NCBI GenBank assembly: GCA_963832715.1
Contig: CAWHVB010000005.1
Span: 248,001 to 312,000 of the forward strand
From: DATFVA01 sp963832715
GTDB taxonomy: Bacteria; Bacteroidota; Ignavibacteria; Ignavibacteriales; Ignavibacteriaceae
DNA: 64,000 bases
Reading direction: 5' to 3'
Under the pieces are notes generated by a model that was given only the letters and a program-made list of their open reading frames with translations, had not been told where the DNA came from and did not search any database. Of the stretch, positions 7,249-16,270 are shown in pieces. How positions within the stretch are numbered: position 1 is the stretch's first letter; each line of letters begins with the position of its first letter. The position numbers and the translations under genes are program-made.

Positions 7249-9120
7249 TTGAACGTACGTCTTTATTTGGCAATATTTAGTTTTATGTATAAGAAAATTA
7301 TTAGTCCTTCTGATTATCTATCCCCGGTTTGTTTTGTCGCACAGACCGAGCACACTCTGCAGCAGCGGTATATGCTGGGACAGGGATACCTGCAGGCAGG
7401 CCAGCTTGAAAAAGCGAAATCAATTTACGAAGAGCTGTACAACCAGAACCAGGATAATTTCCAGTATTTCGAGGCTTTGAATAATGTCTACCTCCAGCTG
7501 AAAGATTACCAGGGCTCGTTGAGGATAATACAGGATAGAATGCAGAAGATCTCTCCCGATGCTAATATGTACGGTCTTCTTGGGTCAACTTATTACCTTA
7601 TGGGAGATACACAGAAAGCTCACCAGGTTTGGGATGAGGGGCTGCAGAAACTGCCTCCTGATCCCATGAATTACAGGATAATATCTAATTATGTACTCGA
7701 TAGAAGAGATTTTGATAAAGCTATTGAGATCCTGAATAAAGGGAAAACTGAAACCAATGATCCGGTGATTTTCTCATATCAGCTGGCTGATCTTTATGCT
7801 CTTACAATGAGATTCAAGGAAGCTGCTGAAGAGTATGTTTTTATACTTAATAAAGTCCCTGAACAGGTTACCAATGTTCAGAATAAAATGTTTAACTATA
7901 TAAATAAAACGGATGCCCTGCCTAAAACAATTGAAGTTTTTGAGGATAATGCAGGCGATAATAAGAGCATAAAATACCTGCTGGCAAGATTGTTTGTTGA
8001 AAATAAGAACTACCGGAAGGCATTCGATCTTTACCTCGATCTGGATAATGAAAATAAACACCAGGGTGCCGACCTGGTCAGGCTGGCTGACCTTATTTAC
8101 AGCGAGGGTGATTATAAAACTGCGGGAGATTTTTACAGTGAGATAATCGATAAGTTTTCAGACTCACCAATGATCTCAACTGCAAAACTCGGCTATGCAA
8201 AAACACTTGAGGCTGAAGTCGAACAATCGGATGGAAAAGACTGGAAACCATATCATGGTTTCAATCCGGCAGACAAAGATAAAATTGATAAAATAGTAAA
8301 TGCCTATAATGATATAATAAAACAATATCCCAATTCTGATGTTTCACTTGAATCATACCTCAGGCTGGGCGACCTTGAGTTATATACACAGGGCGATCTT
8401 CCTGCTGCAAAGGAATATTTCGGTAAAATACTGAATAATGCTCCTTTTTCATCTTTTGGCGCGCAGGCTGAGCTCGAATCGGGTAAAATTGAACTGATCC
8501 AGGGGAATCTTGATGCTGCTTCCGGCTATTTTCAGAAAGTGTTAGAAAGACCCAAAATTCCCGAAGATCAGAAAAACACAAGTAAATATTTGTTGGCAAG
8601 GATAGATTTTTATAAGGGAAAGTTCAAAGAAGCAAAAAATCAACTGGTACAAATATTGAACAACCTGGGTGATGATTATGCCAATGATGCGATAGAATTG
8701 TCGCTTTTGTTGAACACTACGATGACTGATTCGTCTGAATTAGTAAGGTTTGCTGATGCAGAATTTCTGGCGGATCAGAAGAAATTTACGGATGCAGCCG
8801 AAAAATATCATATGGTGGCTCAGAATCAAGGTGCTTTTATGCTTAAAAGTATAGCTGAACTGCGTGAGGCAGAAATGGAGCTTGCAGCAGGAAATACTGA
8901 TAAATCCATCGAAATGCTGAAAAATATCTCGGGTGAGGAGAGCAAAAACATTTATTCTGATAAAGCCTTATATTTGTTGGGTCAGATTTATGAATTCGGC
9001 TTGAATGATTCGACAAAAGCCGTTGAAAAATACGAGGAATTACTTGCAAAATTCCCCAATTCCTTATATTTAGATGATGCCAGGGATGAAATAATTAAAT
9101 TAAGAAATAAAGCGAGTTAA
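7249..9120 (+). CDS. Tetratricopeptide-repeat protein upstream of clpX
   Basis: About 620 residues composed almost entirely of TPR helices: LGQGYLQAGQLEKAKSIYEE, LLGSTYYLMGDTQKAHQVWDEG and further repeats to the C-terminus, with the look of YfiO/BamD or PilF-type scaffolds. The reported start is TTG; an in-frame ATG lies at 7285. In the reading frame the N-terminus is a poor signal peptide. In another frame, bases 7300-7345 encode a clean hydrophobic run (LLVLLIIYPRFVLS), so two compensating indels may hide a true signal peptide. The gene ends two bases before the clpX start, so they probably share a transcript. Likely a periplasmic or membrane-associated scaffold; no specific partner can be named. 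Confidence 0.8.
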   Translation: MNVRLYLAIFSFMYKKIISPSDYLSPVCFVAQTEHTLQQRYMLGQGYLQAGQLEKAKSIYEELYNQNQDNFQYFEALNNVYLQLKDYQGSLRIIQDRMQKISPDANMYGLLGSTYYLMGDTQKAHQVWDEGLQKLPPDPMNYRIISNYVLDRRDFDKAIEILNKGKTETNDPVIFSYQLADLYALTMRFKEAAEEYVFILNKVPEQVTNVQNKMFNYINKTDALPKTIEVFEDNAGDNKSIKYLLARLFVENKNYRKAFDLYLDLDNENKHQGADLVRLADLIYSEGDYKTAGDFYSEIIDKFSDSPMISTAKLGYAKTLEAEVEQSDGKDWKPYHGFNPADKDKIDKIVNAYNDIIKQYPNSDVSLESYLRLGDLELYTQGDLPAAKEYFGKILNNAPFSSFGAQAELESGKIELIQGNLDAASGYFQKVLERPKIPEDQKNTSKYLLARIDFYKGKFKEAKNQLVQILNNLGDDYANDAIELSLLLNTTMTDSSELVRFADAEFLADQKKFTDAAEKYHMVAQNQGAFMLKSIAELREAEMELAAGNTDKSIEMLKNISGEESKNIYSDKALYLLGQIYEFGLNDSTKAVEKYEELLAKFPNSLYLDDARDEIIKLRNKAS

Positions 9121-9122
9121 GA

Positions 9123-10376
9123 ATGGGAAAGAAACAGGGCCAGAAGATCGTAAAATGTTCATTCTGCGGCCGGGATGGAAGTGAAGTCGGCAGTATGATT
9201 GCCGGACCTGATGTTTATATATGCGATATATGTATATCAAGCAGTGTGGATATTTTAAGGAATAACCTGGCTGCATACTCAAATACAAAAACTAAAGCTG
9301 CTAATATTCCTTCTCCCCAATCAATTAAGAAAACCCTTGATGAGTATGTTATCGGACAGGAAAGAGCTAAAAAAGTACTATCAGTAGCTGTCCATAATCA
9401 CTATAAAAGAATTAACTCAAAAGGGTCGTTCTTTGAGCTTGATGATGTGGAGATTGAAAAAAGTAATATTTTATTAATAGGACCAACCGGGGTAGGCAAA
9501 ACATTGCTGGCACAGACTCTTGCACGGATCCTTGAGGTTCCTTTTGCAATAGCAGATGCAACAACCCTTACTGAAGCCGGTTACGTTGGCGATGATGTTG
9601 AAACCGTCCTTGTTCATCTTCTTCAGGCAGCAGATTACAACCTCGAACGTGCACAAAAAGGTATTGTTTACATAGATGAAATAGATAAAATAGCACGTAA
9701 AAGTGAAAGTACTTCTATTACACGTGACGTTTCGGGCGAAGGTGTTCAGCAGGCACTTCTTAAAATTCTTGAGGGTACTGTTGCCGGTGTTCCCCCCAAA
9801 GGCGGAAGAAAACATCCCGAGCAAAGTCTCATCAATGTGAATACTAAAAATATTCTGTTTATTGTCGGCGGCGCATTTGATGGTATCGATAAGATAATCG
9901 CATCAAGGATCAACAAGAATAAAATGGGATTCTCCCGGGATGATCTGAAAGATAAAGTATCGGAAGAGGATATGCTTGCTTATACTCAGCCGGAAGACCT
10001 GCTCAGGTTTGGTTTAATACCCGAACTGATAGGAAGACTCCCTGTCACGGCACCTCTTCATAGCCTTAATGAAGCCGCGCTTAAAAGTATCCTTACAGAA
10101 CCAAAAAATGCAATACTTAAGCAGTATAAGAAATTATTCATGATTGACGGCGTTGAACTCGAGTTTGACCCATTTGCTATTGATGCAATCGTTAAAAAGG
10201 CTGAGGTAAGAAAAACAGGCGCACGTGCCTTAAGATCGATTGTTGAGGAATTTATGCTCGACGTAATGTATGAACTTCCTAATAAAGATAATGTTGATAA
10301 ATGTATTATAACAAAAGATGTGATAGAGAAGGGTGCCGAACCTATTTATCTGGATGCGGATAGAAAATCGGCTTGA
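9123..10376 (+). CDS. clpX: ATP-dependent Clp protease ATPase subunit ClpX
   Basis: AAA+ unfoldase that recognises tagged proteins and feeds them to ClpP. N-terminal zinc-binding domain with Cys12, Cys15, Cys34 and Cys37. Walker A GPTGVGKT at ~120-127, Walker B IVYIDEIDK, the GYVGDDVE pore region and the VQQALLKILEG sensor segment are all present. 417 residues is normal. No clpP is adjacent; the gene follows a TPR protein instead. A strong terminator lies just downstream. Identity is certain. Confidence 0.98.
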   Translation: MGKKQGQKIVKCSFCGRDGSEVGSMIAGPDVYICDICISSSVDILRNNLAAYSNTKTKAANIPSPQSIKKTLDEYVIGQERAKKVLSVAVHNHYKRINSKGSFFELDDVEIEKSNILLIGPTGVGKTLLAQTLARILEVPFAIADATTLTEAGYVGDDVETVLVHLLQAADYNLERAQKGIVYIDEIDKIARKSESTSITRDVSGEGVQQALLKILEGTVAGVPPKGGRKHPEQSLINVNTKNILFIVGGAFDGIDKIIASRINKNKMGFSRDDLKDKVSEEDMLAYTQPEDLLRFGLIPELIGRLPVTAPLHSLNEAALKSILTEPKNAILKQYKKLFMIDGVELEFDPFAIDAIVKKAEVRKTGARALRSIVEEFMLDVMYELPNKDNVDKCIITKDVIEKGAEPIYLDADRKSA

Positions 10377-10403
10377 TCATTATTCATATACGTTTTATTT
10401 ATG

Positions 10404-10436
10404 AAGGCGATTTAATGAATCGCCTTTAATTTTTTA
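10404..10436 (+). terminator. Rho-independent terminator after clpX
   Basis: Perfect 9-bp stem AAGGCGATT / AATCGCCTT with a 5-base loop (10404-10426), followed by a T-rich tract. It lies 27 bases after the clpX stop. Confidence 0.85.
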
Positions 10437-10451
10437 AAAGAAAAGTTTGAT

Positions 10452-11708
10452 ATGTTCAGAAAGATTGTTTTTATACTTGTACTTGCCTCAATAACGGCAT
10501 TGGCTCAGTCAAAAATATTAATTTATATGGACCTTCAGCAGACCGACCACCTCAAGGCCTACGGTATCACGTTTCACGCTTTGCAGAAGAATATTAAATC
10601 CGATTGGCTTCTTAACTACCGCGGCGGATCTTTTATGATCGATTATGATAATAATATCGCTGTTGAATGCAGGGTTGAAGGTGTTGCATTTGATCTGCTG
10701 TCTGCTTCACAGGCAGCCGATATTTATTCAACTGTTCAGAGCGAAGATAATAATATGGATGTGGTACGACTTGAAAAAGCCCCCAAAATAGCTGTGTATG
10801 TTCCCCCCGGTTTTATGCCATGGGATGATGCTGTTACCCTGGCACTCGAATATGCAAAAATACCTTATGATAAGATCTGGAATGACGAGATCCTTAAGGG
10901 CGATTTATCCAAATACGATTGGCTTCACCTTCACCACGAGGATTTTACAGGACAATACGGAAAATTTTATGCAAGTTTCAGCAATGCACAATGGTACATC
11001 GACAACCAGCTCATGTATGAGAATGATGCGAAGAAGAACGGATTTAAGAAAGTTTCTGAAATGATGAAAACGGTTGCAATGGATATTAAGACTTTCGTGG
11101 GGCAGGGAGGATTCCTGTTTGCAATGTGCTCTGCTACTGATTCGTACGATATAGCACTTGCAGCGCATAATGTGGATATCTGTGCAGAAATGTATGACGG
11201 TGACGCTGCTGATCCTGATGCACAAAGCAAACTTGATTTTTCAAATACTCTCGCCTTCACTGACTTTAAACTTGAAATGAATCCCTATGTTTATGAATAT
11301 AGCAATATAGATATTCAGCCCGGCGAGGTAGGCAATTTTGCAAATGATTATTTTACACTTTTCGAATTTTCTGCAAAGTATGACCCTGTTCCTACTATGC
11401 TTACCCAGGATCACGCTAATGTTATAAGGGGATTTATGGGACAAACAACTATGTTCCGCAAAGAGCTTATTAAAAAATCGGTAATAATACTTGCCGAACG
11501 TCCCGGCACCGACCAGGTGAAATATATTCACGGCAATTACGGCAGGGGAACATTCACATTCTACGGGGGACACGACCCGGAAGATTACCAGCATGCTGTC
11601 GGCGATCCTCCGACTGACCTGTCTCTATATAAAAATTCCCCCGGCTACAGGCTTATCCTGAATAACGTTCTCTTCCCGGCCGCTACAAAGAAAAAACAGA
11701 AGACATAA
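10452..11708 (+). CDS. Secreted protein of unknown function (glutamine-amidotransferase-like family)
   Basis: A signal peptide covers residues 1-19 (KIVFILVLASITALAQS). The mature ~400 residues include PPGFMPWDDAVTLALEY, YDWLHLHHEDFTGQYG, GGFLFAMCSATDSYDIAL and, near the end, GRGTFTFYGGHDPEDYQH. The overall feel is a Rossmann-like class I amidotransferase/ThuA fold, and a Cys in FAMCSA sits where a nucleophile elbow could be. Similar Bacteroidota proteins are often labelled asparagine synthetase B, but none of the AsnB motifs are visible here, so I do not use that name. It is flanked by the clpX terminator and an FAH hydrolase with its own promoter, so it is likely monocistronic. Confidence 0.7.
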   Translation: MFRKIVFILVLASITALAQSKILIYMDLQQTDHLKAYGITFHALQKNIKSDWLLNYRGGSFMIDYDNNIAVECRVEGVAFDLLSASQAADIYSTVQSEDNNMDVVRLEKAPKIAVYVPPGFMPWDDAVTLALEYAKIPYDKIWNDEILKGDLSKYDWLHLHHEDFTGQYGKFYASFSNAQWYIDNQLMYENDAKKNGFKKVSEMMKTVAMDIKTFVGQGGFLFAMCSATDSYDIALAAHNVDICAEMYDGDAADPDAQSKLDFSNTLAFTDFKLEMNPYVYEYSNIDIQPGEVGNFANDYFTLFEFSAKYDPVPTMLTQDHANVIRGFMGQTTMFRKELIKKSVIILAERPGTDQVKYIHGNYGRGTFTFYGGHDPEDYQHAVGDPPTDLSLYKNSPGYRLILNNVLFPAATKKKQKT

Positions 11709-11771
11709 ACATATGTCCTGAAATCATCTTTGACTATCAATAGCCCTTCAACGAACCTGATAAAATTTTTC

Positions 11772-11779
11772 TATCTTTG
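11772..11779 (+). promoter_or_regulatory. Bacteroidota-type -7 promoter element
   Basis: TATCTTTG matches the TAnnTTTG -7 consensus of Bacteroidota sigma factors exactly and lies 37 bases before the FAH-family ATG at 11816. No convincing -33 element was found. It overlaps a TTG at 11777 that would otherwise be a possible start, which argues for the ATG. Confidence 0.5.
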
Positions 11780-11815
11780 TGGAAAGAGTTTTCAGAAATA
11801 AATTTTACTAAAAGT

Positions 11816-12472
11816 ATGAAACAGGTTAAAATAAAAAACAGTAGTAAGACTTATCCCATTGGAAAAATTGTATGTGTGGGAAGGAATTATGTTGAACACG
11901 CCAAAGAGCTTGGTAATGAAGTCCCGGAAAAGCCGGTTATTTTCCTCAAGCCTACTTCTGCAGTTATCTTCTCAGGTGATAAGATCGTTCATCCTTCCTT
12001 TTCAAATGATATGCACCACGAGACAGAGCTTGTCCTGCTGATTGGAAAAACAGTTAAAGATGCCGATGCAAAAGAGGCTGAAGAAGCAATTATTGCATAC
12101 GGGGTTGGACTGGATATGACTCTGCGTGATATTCAGAACGAATTAAAAAAGAAAGGTCATCCCTGGACTATAGCAAAAGGTTTTGATACCTCTGCGGTTC
12201 TCTCTGACTTCATTTCTAAGAATGATTACAAACTTACACTGGATGAGGAAATTATCCTGAGAGTAAATAATGCCGAAAGACAGCACGAAAAACTTAATAA
12301 GATGATTTTCACACCTGTACAGATCGTAGAATATATATCATCCCTCATGACCCTTGAAGAAGGCGATCTGATCTTTACCGGAACACCGGCAGGCGTTAAT
12401 AAAGTCCAAAGAGGAGATAAACTTCATGGTGAGATAACAGGGATTGCATTGCTCGAATGTGAAGTGGTATAG
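11816..12472 (+). CDS. Fumarylacetoacetate hydrolase-family protein
   Basis: About 218 residues from the ATG at 11816. FAH-fold landmarks: VCVGRNYVEHAKELG, a metal-binding HHETELVLLIG (Glu-Glu/Asp set), GLDMTLRDIQ, WTIAKGFD, and GDLIFTGTPAGV near the end. Small FAH proteins of this kind include acylpyruvases and oxaloacetate decarboxylases (FAHD1-like). They use Mg2+ or Mn2+ to cleave C-C bonds in 2-oxo acids in the cytosol. Substrate cannot be read from sequence. A promoter-like TATCTTTG lies upstream. Confidence 0.9.
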   Translation: MKQVKIKNSSKTYPIGKIVCVGRNYVEHAKELGNEVPEKPVIFLKPTSAVIFSGDKIVHPSFSNDMHHETELVLLIGKTVKDADAKEAEEAIIAYGVGLDMTLRDIQNELKKKGHPWTIAKGFDTSAVLSDFISKNDYKLTLDEEIILRVNNAERQHEKLNKMIFTPVQIVEYISSLMTLEEGDLIFTGTPAGVNKVQRGDKLHGEITGIALLECEVV

Positions 12473-12529
12473 AATTAAAAGATCCTTAAAGCTCCGGGAG
12501 ATAAACGGTTCAATTAAAGAGTTAGCCTG

Positions 12530-13111
12530 CTATTTATTGAGATCTGATAATGATTTTTTAATTAGTTCTTCGAGAGACAAACCTGGTTCAATCGAAAGAA
12601 TATCCCTTATAATTTTGTCCGCAACTTTTGAGTTGTAACCTAACGTTGTGAGTGCCCCGATTGCTTCATTCTTTATACTGAAGGATATTTCGCCCGTGCC
12701 TTCTTCTATTACCTGGTCAACCTTATTTTTCAGTTCAAGTACAAGCCTCTCGCCCGTTTTCCTTCCTATTCCCGGTACGGCTATAATTCTTGAAACATCC
12801 CCGCGCTGTATGGCATCTTTTAAATCATCTGTTTGTATTCCCGATAAAATACTCTGGGCTAGCTTCGGACCTATACCCGTTATCGATATAAGGAGTTCAA
12901 ACATCTGCTTTTCTGATTCTGTGAAGAAACCATAAAGAGTAATTGAATCCTCCTTGACATTTGTGTGTATGAAAAGGGAAACAGTCTCTTTATCTGAAAT
13001 GTTCTCGTAAGTATTTATCGAAACGCTTACAGCATATCCTACCCCGTTAACGTCCAGCAGCAGCTTCGTAGGTTTAAGCGAAATTATTTTACCTGTTAAA
13101 TAGCCGATCAT
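12530..13111 (-). CDS. ruvA: Holliday junction branch-migration protein RuvA
   Basis: 193 residues, usual length. N-terminal OB-fold (MIGYLTGKI...DVNGVGYAV), then two helix-hairpin-helix motifs (ITGIGPKLAQSIL and VPGIGRKTGERLV), and a C-terminal domain ending in LSLEELIKKSLSDL for RuvB contact. RuvA binds four-way junctions and loads RuvB. It lies just downstream of ruvC on the same strand with an AT-rich hairpin between them; ruvB is not in the window. Confidence 0.97.
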   Translation of the reverse strand: MIGYLTGKIISLKPTKLLLDVNGVGYAVSVSINTYENISDKETVSLFIHTNVKEDSITLYGFFTESEKQMFELLISITGIGPKLAQSILSGIQTDDLKDAIQRGDVSRIIAVPGIGRKTGERLVLELKNKVDQVIEEGTGEISFSIKNEAIGALTTLGYNSKVADKIIRDILSIEPGLSLEELIKKSLSDLNK

Positions 13112-13142
13112 ATCAATTAAAAATTAACAATTAGTAAGTAGA

Positions 13143-13188
13143 AATTAGTAATTAACAATTATCAATTTATAGTTGTTAATTACTAATT
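13143..13188. repeat. AT-rich perfect inverted repeat between ruvC and ruvA
   Basis: 16-bp perfect arms (13143-13158 and 13173-13188) around a 14-base loop. A related AATTAACAATTAGTAAG sequence lies just upstream at 13122-13138. There is no T-tract of terminator type. It could be an intercistronic RNA hairpin or a small repeat element. Confidence 0.7.
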
Positions 13189-13193
13189 GTTAA

Positions 13194-13736
13194 TTATTCA
13201 TTATGTATAATCCTGTCGGGAAACGCTTCAACAAATGATTTCCAGTCCTTGCTTTTCTTTGTCGTTGATTTAAGTCTGAATGCATGACACAAAGCAATCG
13301 CAAGTGCGTCGCTTTCATCGGATTTCATTTTAACAGCTTTAAGTTCAAGCAGCGTTTTTATCATAAATCCCACCTGTTCCTTCGACGCAGCGCCATTGCC
13401 TACGATTGATTTCTTAACTTCTCTCGGCGAATACTCACTGGTGGGAACATTGTTATGTACGGCAGCAAGTATTGAAACTCCCCGGGCATATCCTATTTTC
13501 ATTGCCGACTGTACGTTTTTTCCGTAAAAAGCTGTTTCAATTGCAAACTCATCAGGTTTATAAAGTTTTATCAGCCTGTCGAGTTCATCATAAATAATTT
13601 CGAGTTTGCGGGATAAGCATTTTGAAGGGTGAAGTTTAATTATTCCGTGAGTTATCCGGTTAAAATTGTTTTTGTTATAATTGATTACCCCGAAACCTGT
13701 AATATTGGTTCCCGGGTCCACTCCAAGAATAATCAT
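13194..13736 (-). CDS. ruvC: Crossover junction endodeoxyribonuclease RuvC
   Basis: 180 residues. RNase H-like nuclease that resolves Holliday junctions with Mg2+. Catalytic acidic residues are visible: Asp7 in GVDPGT, Glu in FAIETAFYG, and the Asp pair in KSDESDALAIALCHA. It lies between yebC (upstream) and ruvA (downstream), a common yebC-ruvC-ruvA order. Identity is certain. Confidence 0.97.
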   Translation of the reverse strand: MIILGVDPGTNITGFGVINYNKNNFNRITHGIIKLHPSKCLSRKLEIIYDELDRLIKLYKPDEFAIETAFYGKNVQSAMKIGYARGVSILAAVHNNVPTSEYSPREVKKSIVGNGAASKEQVGFMIKTLLELKAVKMKSDESDALAIALCHAFRLKSTTKKSKDWKSFVEAFPDRIIHNE

Positions 13737-13763
13737 TTAGTTAATAAGCGCGTTAACGGCTTT

Positions 13764-14501
13764 TTAGTTTATAGAACTTTCGTCGATATCAGCGTTGGAA
13801 TAAACGTTCTGTACATCATCGTTATCTTCAAGACCTTCAATCAGTTTCATTACTCTTTCGGCTTCCTCACCGGCTACAGGGACGGTATTCTTTGCAATCC
13901 ACTGCAGTGAAGCATTTTCTATTGTAAGATCTTTGTCGGCCAGGGCTTTCCTTACTGGTTCAAAGCTTTCGAGCGGAGTCTGTATTTCAAAATATTCCTC
14001 TTCCGACTGCAGATCTTCTGCCCCTGCATCCAGGATTATTTCCATTATATCATCCTCGGATTTACCCTGAATCGGCAGAGAGATAACTCCTTTCCGGTCA
14101 AACATCCATGCAACTGATCCGTTCTCTCCAAGACTGCCTCCGTATTTGCTGAAAAGGTGCCTTACTTCCGCAACGATTCTGTTCTTGTTGTCTGTTGCAA
14201 CTTCAACCAGAACAGCAACACCCGCAGGTCCGTAACCCTCATAGGTTAGTTCGTGGTAAGTAACTCCTTCAAGTTCGCCTGTGGCTTTCTTAATTGCTCT
14301 TTCGATATTATCCTGGGGCATATTTGCAGCTTTGGCGTTATCAACTGCAAGTCTTAATCTTGGATTGGCAGACGGATCGCCTCCGCCTTCTCTTGCAGCT
14401 ATGGTAAGCTCCTTGATAAGCTTGGTAAACATTTTGCCGCGTTTAGCATCCAGAGCTCCCTTTTTTCTTTTTATAGTTGCCCACTTCGAGTGACCTGACA
14501 T
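13764..14501 (-). CDS. yebC: YebC/PmpR-family (TACO1-like) regulator
   Basis: 245 residues. N-terminal MSGHSKWATIKRKKGALDAKRG is the family signature (start only), followed by FTKLIKELTIAAREGGGDP, NMPQDNIERAIKKATG and YEGYGPAGVAVLVE. Family members act as DNA-binding regulators in some bacteria and as translation factors that relieve ribosome stalling in others. Located immediately upstream of ruvC and downstream of recJ, a typical recombination-gene neighbourhood. Confidence 0.95.
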   Translation of the reverse strand: MSGHSKWATIKRKKGALDAKRGKMFTKLIKELTIAAREGGGDPSANPRLRLAVDNAKAANMPQDNIERAIKKATGELEGVTYHELTYEGYGPAGVAVLVEVATDNKNRIVAEVRHLFSKYGGSLGENGSVAWMFDRKGVISLPIQGKSEDDIMEIILDAGAEDLQSEEEYFEIQTPLESFEPVRKALADKDLTIENASLQWIAKNTVPVAGEEAERVMKLIEGLEDNDDVQNVYSNADIDESSIN

Positions 14502-14514
14502 TGAAACTGTACTC

Positions 14515-16233
14515 CTATTTATTTTCTATGACTTTTAAATCTTTAATTTTGAATTGAGGAAATACTCGTCCGTCTCGTACGGATTTATCTATTGAATAAA
14601 CTACATCCAGAAGCTGGCCTTCTCTTCTCGCAATATTGCAATAGCTTCCCATATTAAACCCGATGCAGTCGAATACTTTCTCACAGCCGTTTTGTTTGAG
14701 CGCAATAAGAAGATGATCATTTCCCACTATTCTCGGAGTTCCTGATACTGATACTTCCTCAGATAAAAATAATGGTCTCATATTTCCGGGACCGAATGGC
14801 GAGAACATATCAATAATTCTTAAAAACTTAGGTGTTATTTCAGAAAATTTAAGCTTAGAGTCAATATAAACTTCAGGAAAAAGATCCGCTTCCGTTACTG
14901 TTTCCCTGACGATCTGGTTAAACTTCGTCTTGAATTCTTCTATTTTATCGACTTCTACAGCCAGCCCCGCAGCCGCCTGATGACCGCCGAAATGGATCAG
15001 AAGGTCTTCACATTTCTTAAGCGCTTCATATATGTTAAAATTCGAAATACTTCGTGCGGAACCTTTTGCTATGCCGTCTACTGTTGTAAGCATTATAGTC
15101 GGACGATAGTATTTTTCAACAAGGCGTGAGGCAACTATTCCTATAACTCCGGGATGCCACGCCTCCTGGTGAAGTATAATAGACAGTTCCTCTTTCAGGT
15201 CTATGGTGCTTTCAACCAGTTGAAGGGCATTATCAAATGTATCTACATCTATCTTTCTTCTTTCATAATTCTCGGTCTCAAGTACCTGTGCAAGTTTAAG
15301 CGCCTCTGCTTTATCTTTGGTGATCATCAGCTGCACAGCGCGCTCGGCATCCCCCAGCCTTCCTACGGCATTGATCCTGGGGGCAAGTGTAAATACTATC
15401 TGCCCGGTGTTCAGGTTTCCCGGGTGAATATTGCTTTTGGCAATCAGGGCTTCTACTCCCGGCCTTGGATTATCATTGATGATCTTTATACCTTCACTTA
15501 CAAGTGTTCGGTTCTCATCAATAAGGGGGACAATATCTGCAGCTGCTGCCAGGGCAACAAGGTCCAGGTATTGCATGGGTAAATCCCTTTTCCCGATTCT
15601 TTCAGAAACACCCTGTGCAAGTTTAAAAGCGATGCCTGCACCTGACAAATATTTAAAAGGATAATTGCATACAGGCTTCAGTGGGTCAAGTACTGCATAT
15701 GCATTGGGTATCTGTTCTTTCGGCTGGTGATGATCACAGATGATCAGGTCCATTCCGAGCTTATTCACCAGTTCGGTTTCTTCAATGGCAGTGATACCGC
15801 AGTCTACCGCAATCATCAGTGAAGTACCGCGGCTTTTTATATGCTCAACACCGGCTGCTGAAATACCGTATCCTTCAGTAAGTCTTTTGGGAATGTAATA
15901 TTCCACATTTGCATCAAGTTCTTTAAGGAAAAGATAGAGAAGGGCAGTTGAACAGGTGCCGTCGACGTCATAGTCGCCGTATATGGTAATCAGTTCATTT
16001 TCTGTTAGAGCCTGGATAACCCGGTAAGTTGCCGGTTCCATTCCGTCCATCAGGAATGGATCGTTAATGGATTCAACAGTGGGACGGAAAAAGTTCCTGG
16101 CCTGGGTAAAAGTTCTGATATCTCTTAAAACAAGAAGTCTTGCCAATACCTCTGAGATATTGAGCGAATCAGCTAACGACCTTGTGGTATAGTCGTCTAC
16201 GACTTCTCTTATTTTCCAGCGTTTTTCTGGCAT
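14515..16233 (-). CDS. recJ: Single-stranded-DNA-specific exonuclease RecJ
   Basis: 572 residues from the ATG at 16231-16233 (MPEKRWKI). A longer 603-residue reading would start inside the RNase P RNA gene and is rejected. DHH phosphoesterase motifs are clear: YGDYDVDGTCS (~motif I), ICDHHQP (motif III), a DHHA1 segment with GGHQAAAGLAV, and a C-terminal OB-like region. RecJ digests 5' ends of single-stranded DNA in recombination and mismatch repair. It lies upstream of yebC-ruvC-ruvA, possibly in one transcript. Confidence 0.96.
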   Translation of the reverse strand: MPEKRWKIREVVDDYTTRSLADSLNISEVLARLLVLRDIRTFTQARNFFRPTVESINDPFLMDGMEPATYRVIQALTENELITIYGDYDVDGTCSTALLYLFLKELDANVEYYIPKRLTEGYGISAAGVEHIKSRGTSLMIAVDCGITAIEETELVNKLGMDLIICDHHQPKEQIPNAYAVLDPLKPVCNYPFKYLSGAGIAFKLAQGVSERIGKRDLPMQYLDLVALAAAADIVPLIDENRTLVSEGIKIINDNPRPGVEALIAKSNIHPGNLNTGQIVFTLAPRINAVGRLGDAERAVQLMITKDKAEALKLAQVLETENYERRKIDVDTFDNALQLVESTIDLKEELSIILHQEAWHPGVIGIVASRLVEKYYRPTIMLTTVDGIAKGSARSISNFNIYEALKKCEDLLIHFGGHQAAAGLAVEVDKIEEFKTKFNQIVRETVTEADLFPEVYIDSKLKFSEITPKFLRIIDMFSPFGPGNMRPLFLSEEVSVSGTPRIVGNDHLLIALKQNGCEKVFDCIGFNMGSYCNIARREGQLLDVVYSIDKSVRDGRVFPQFKIKDLKVIENK

Positions 16234-16270
16234 AATAACTCGTTTAAGAGATAATAATAAAAAGAACAAA

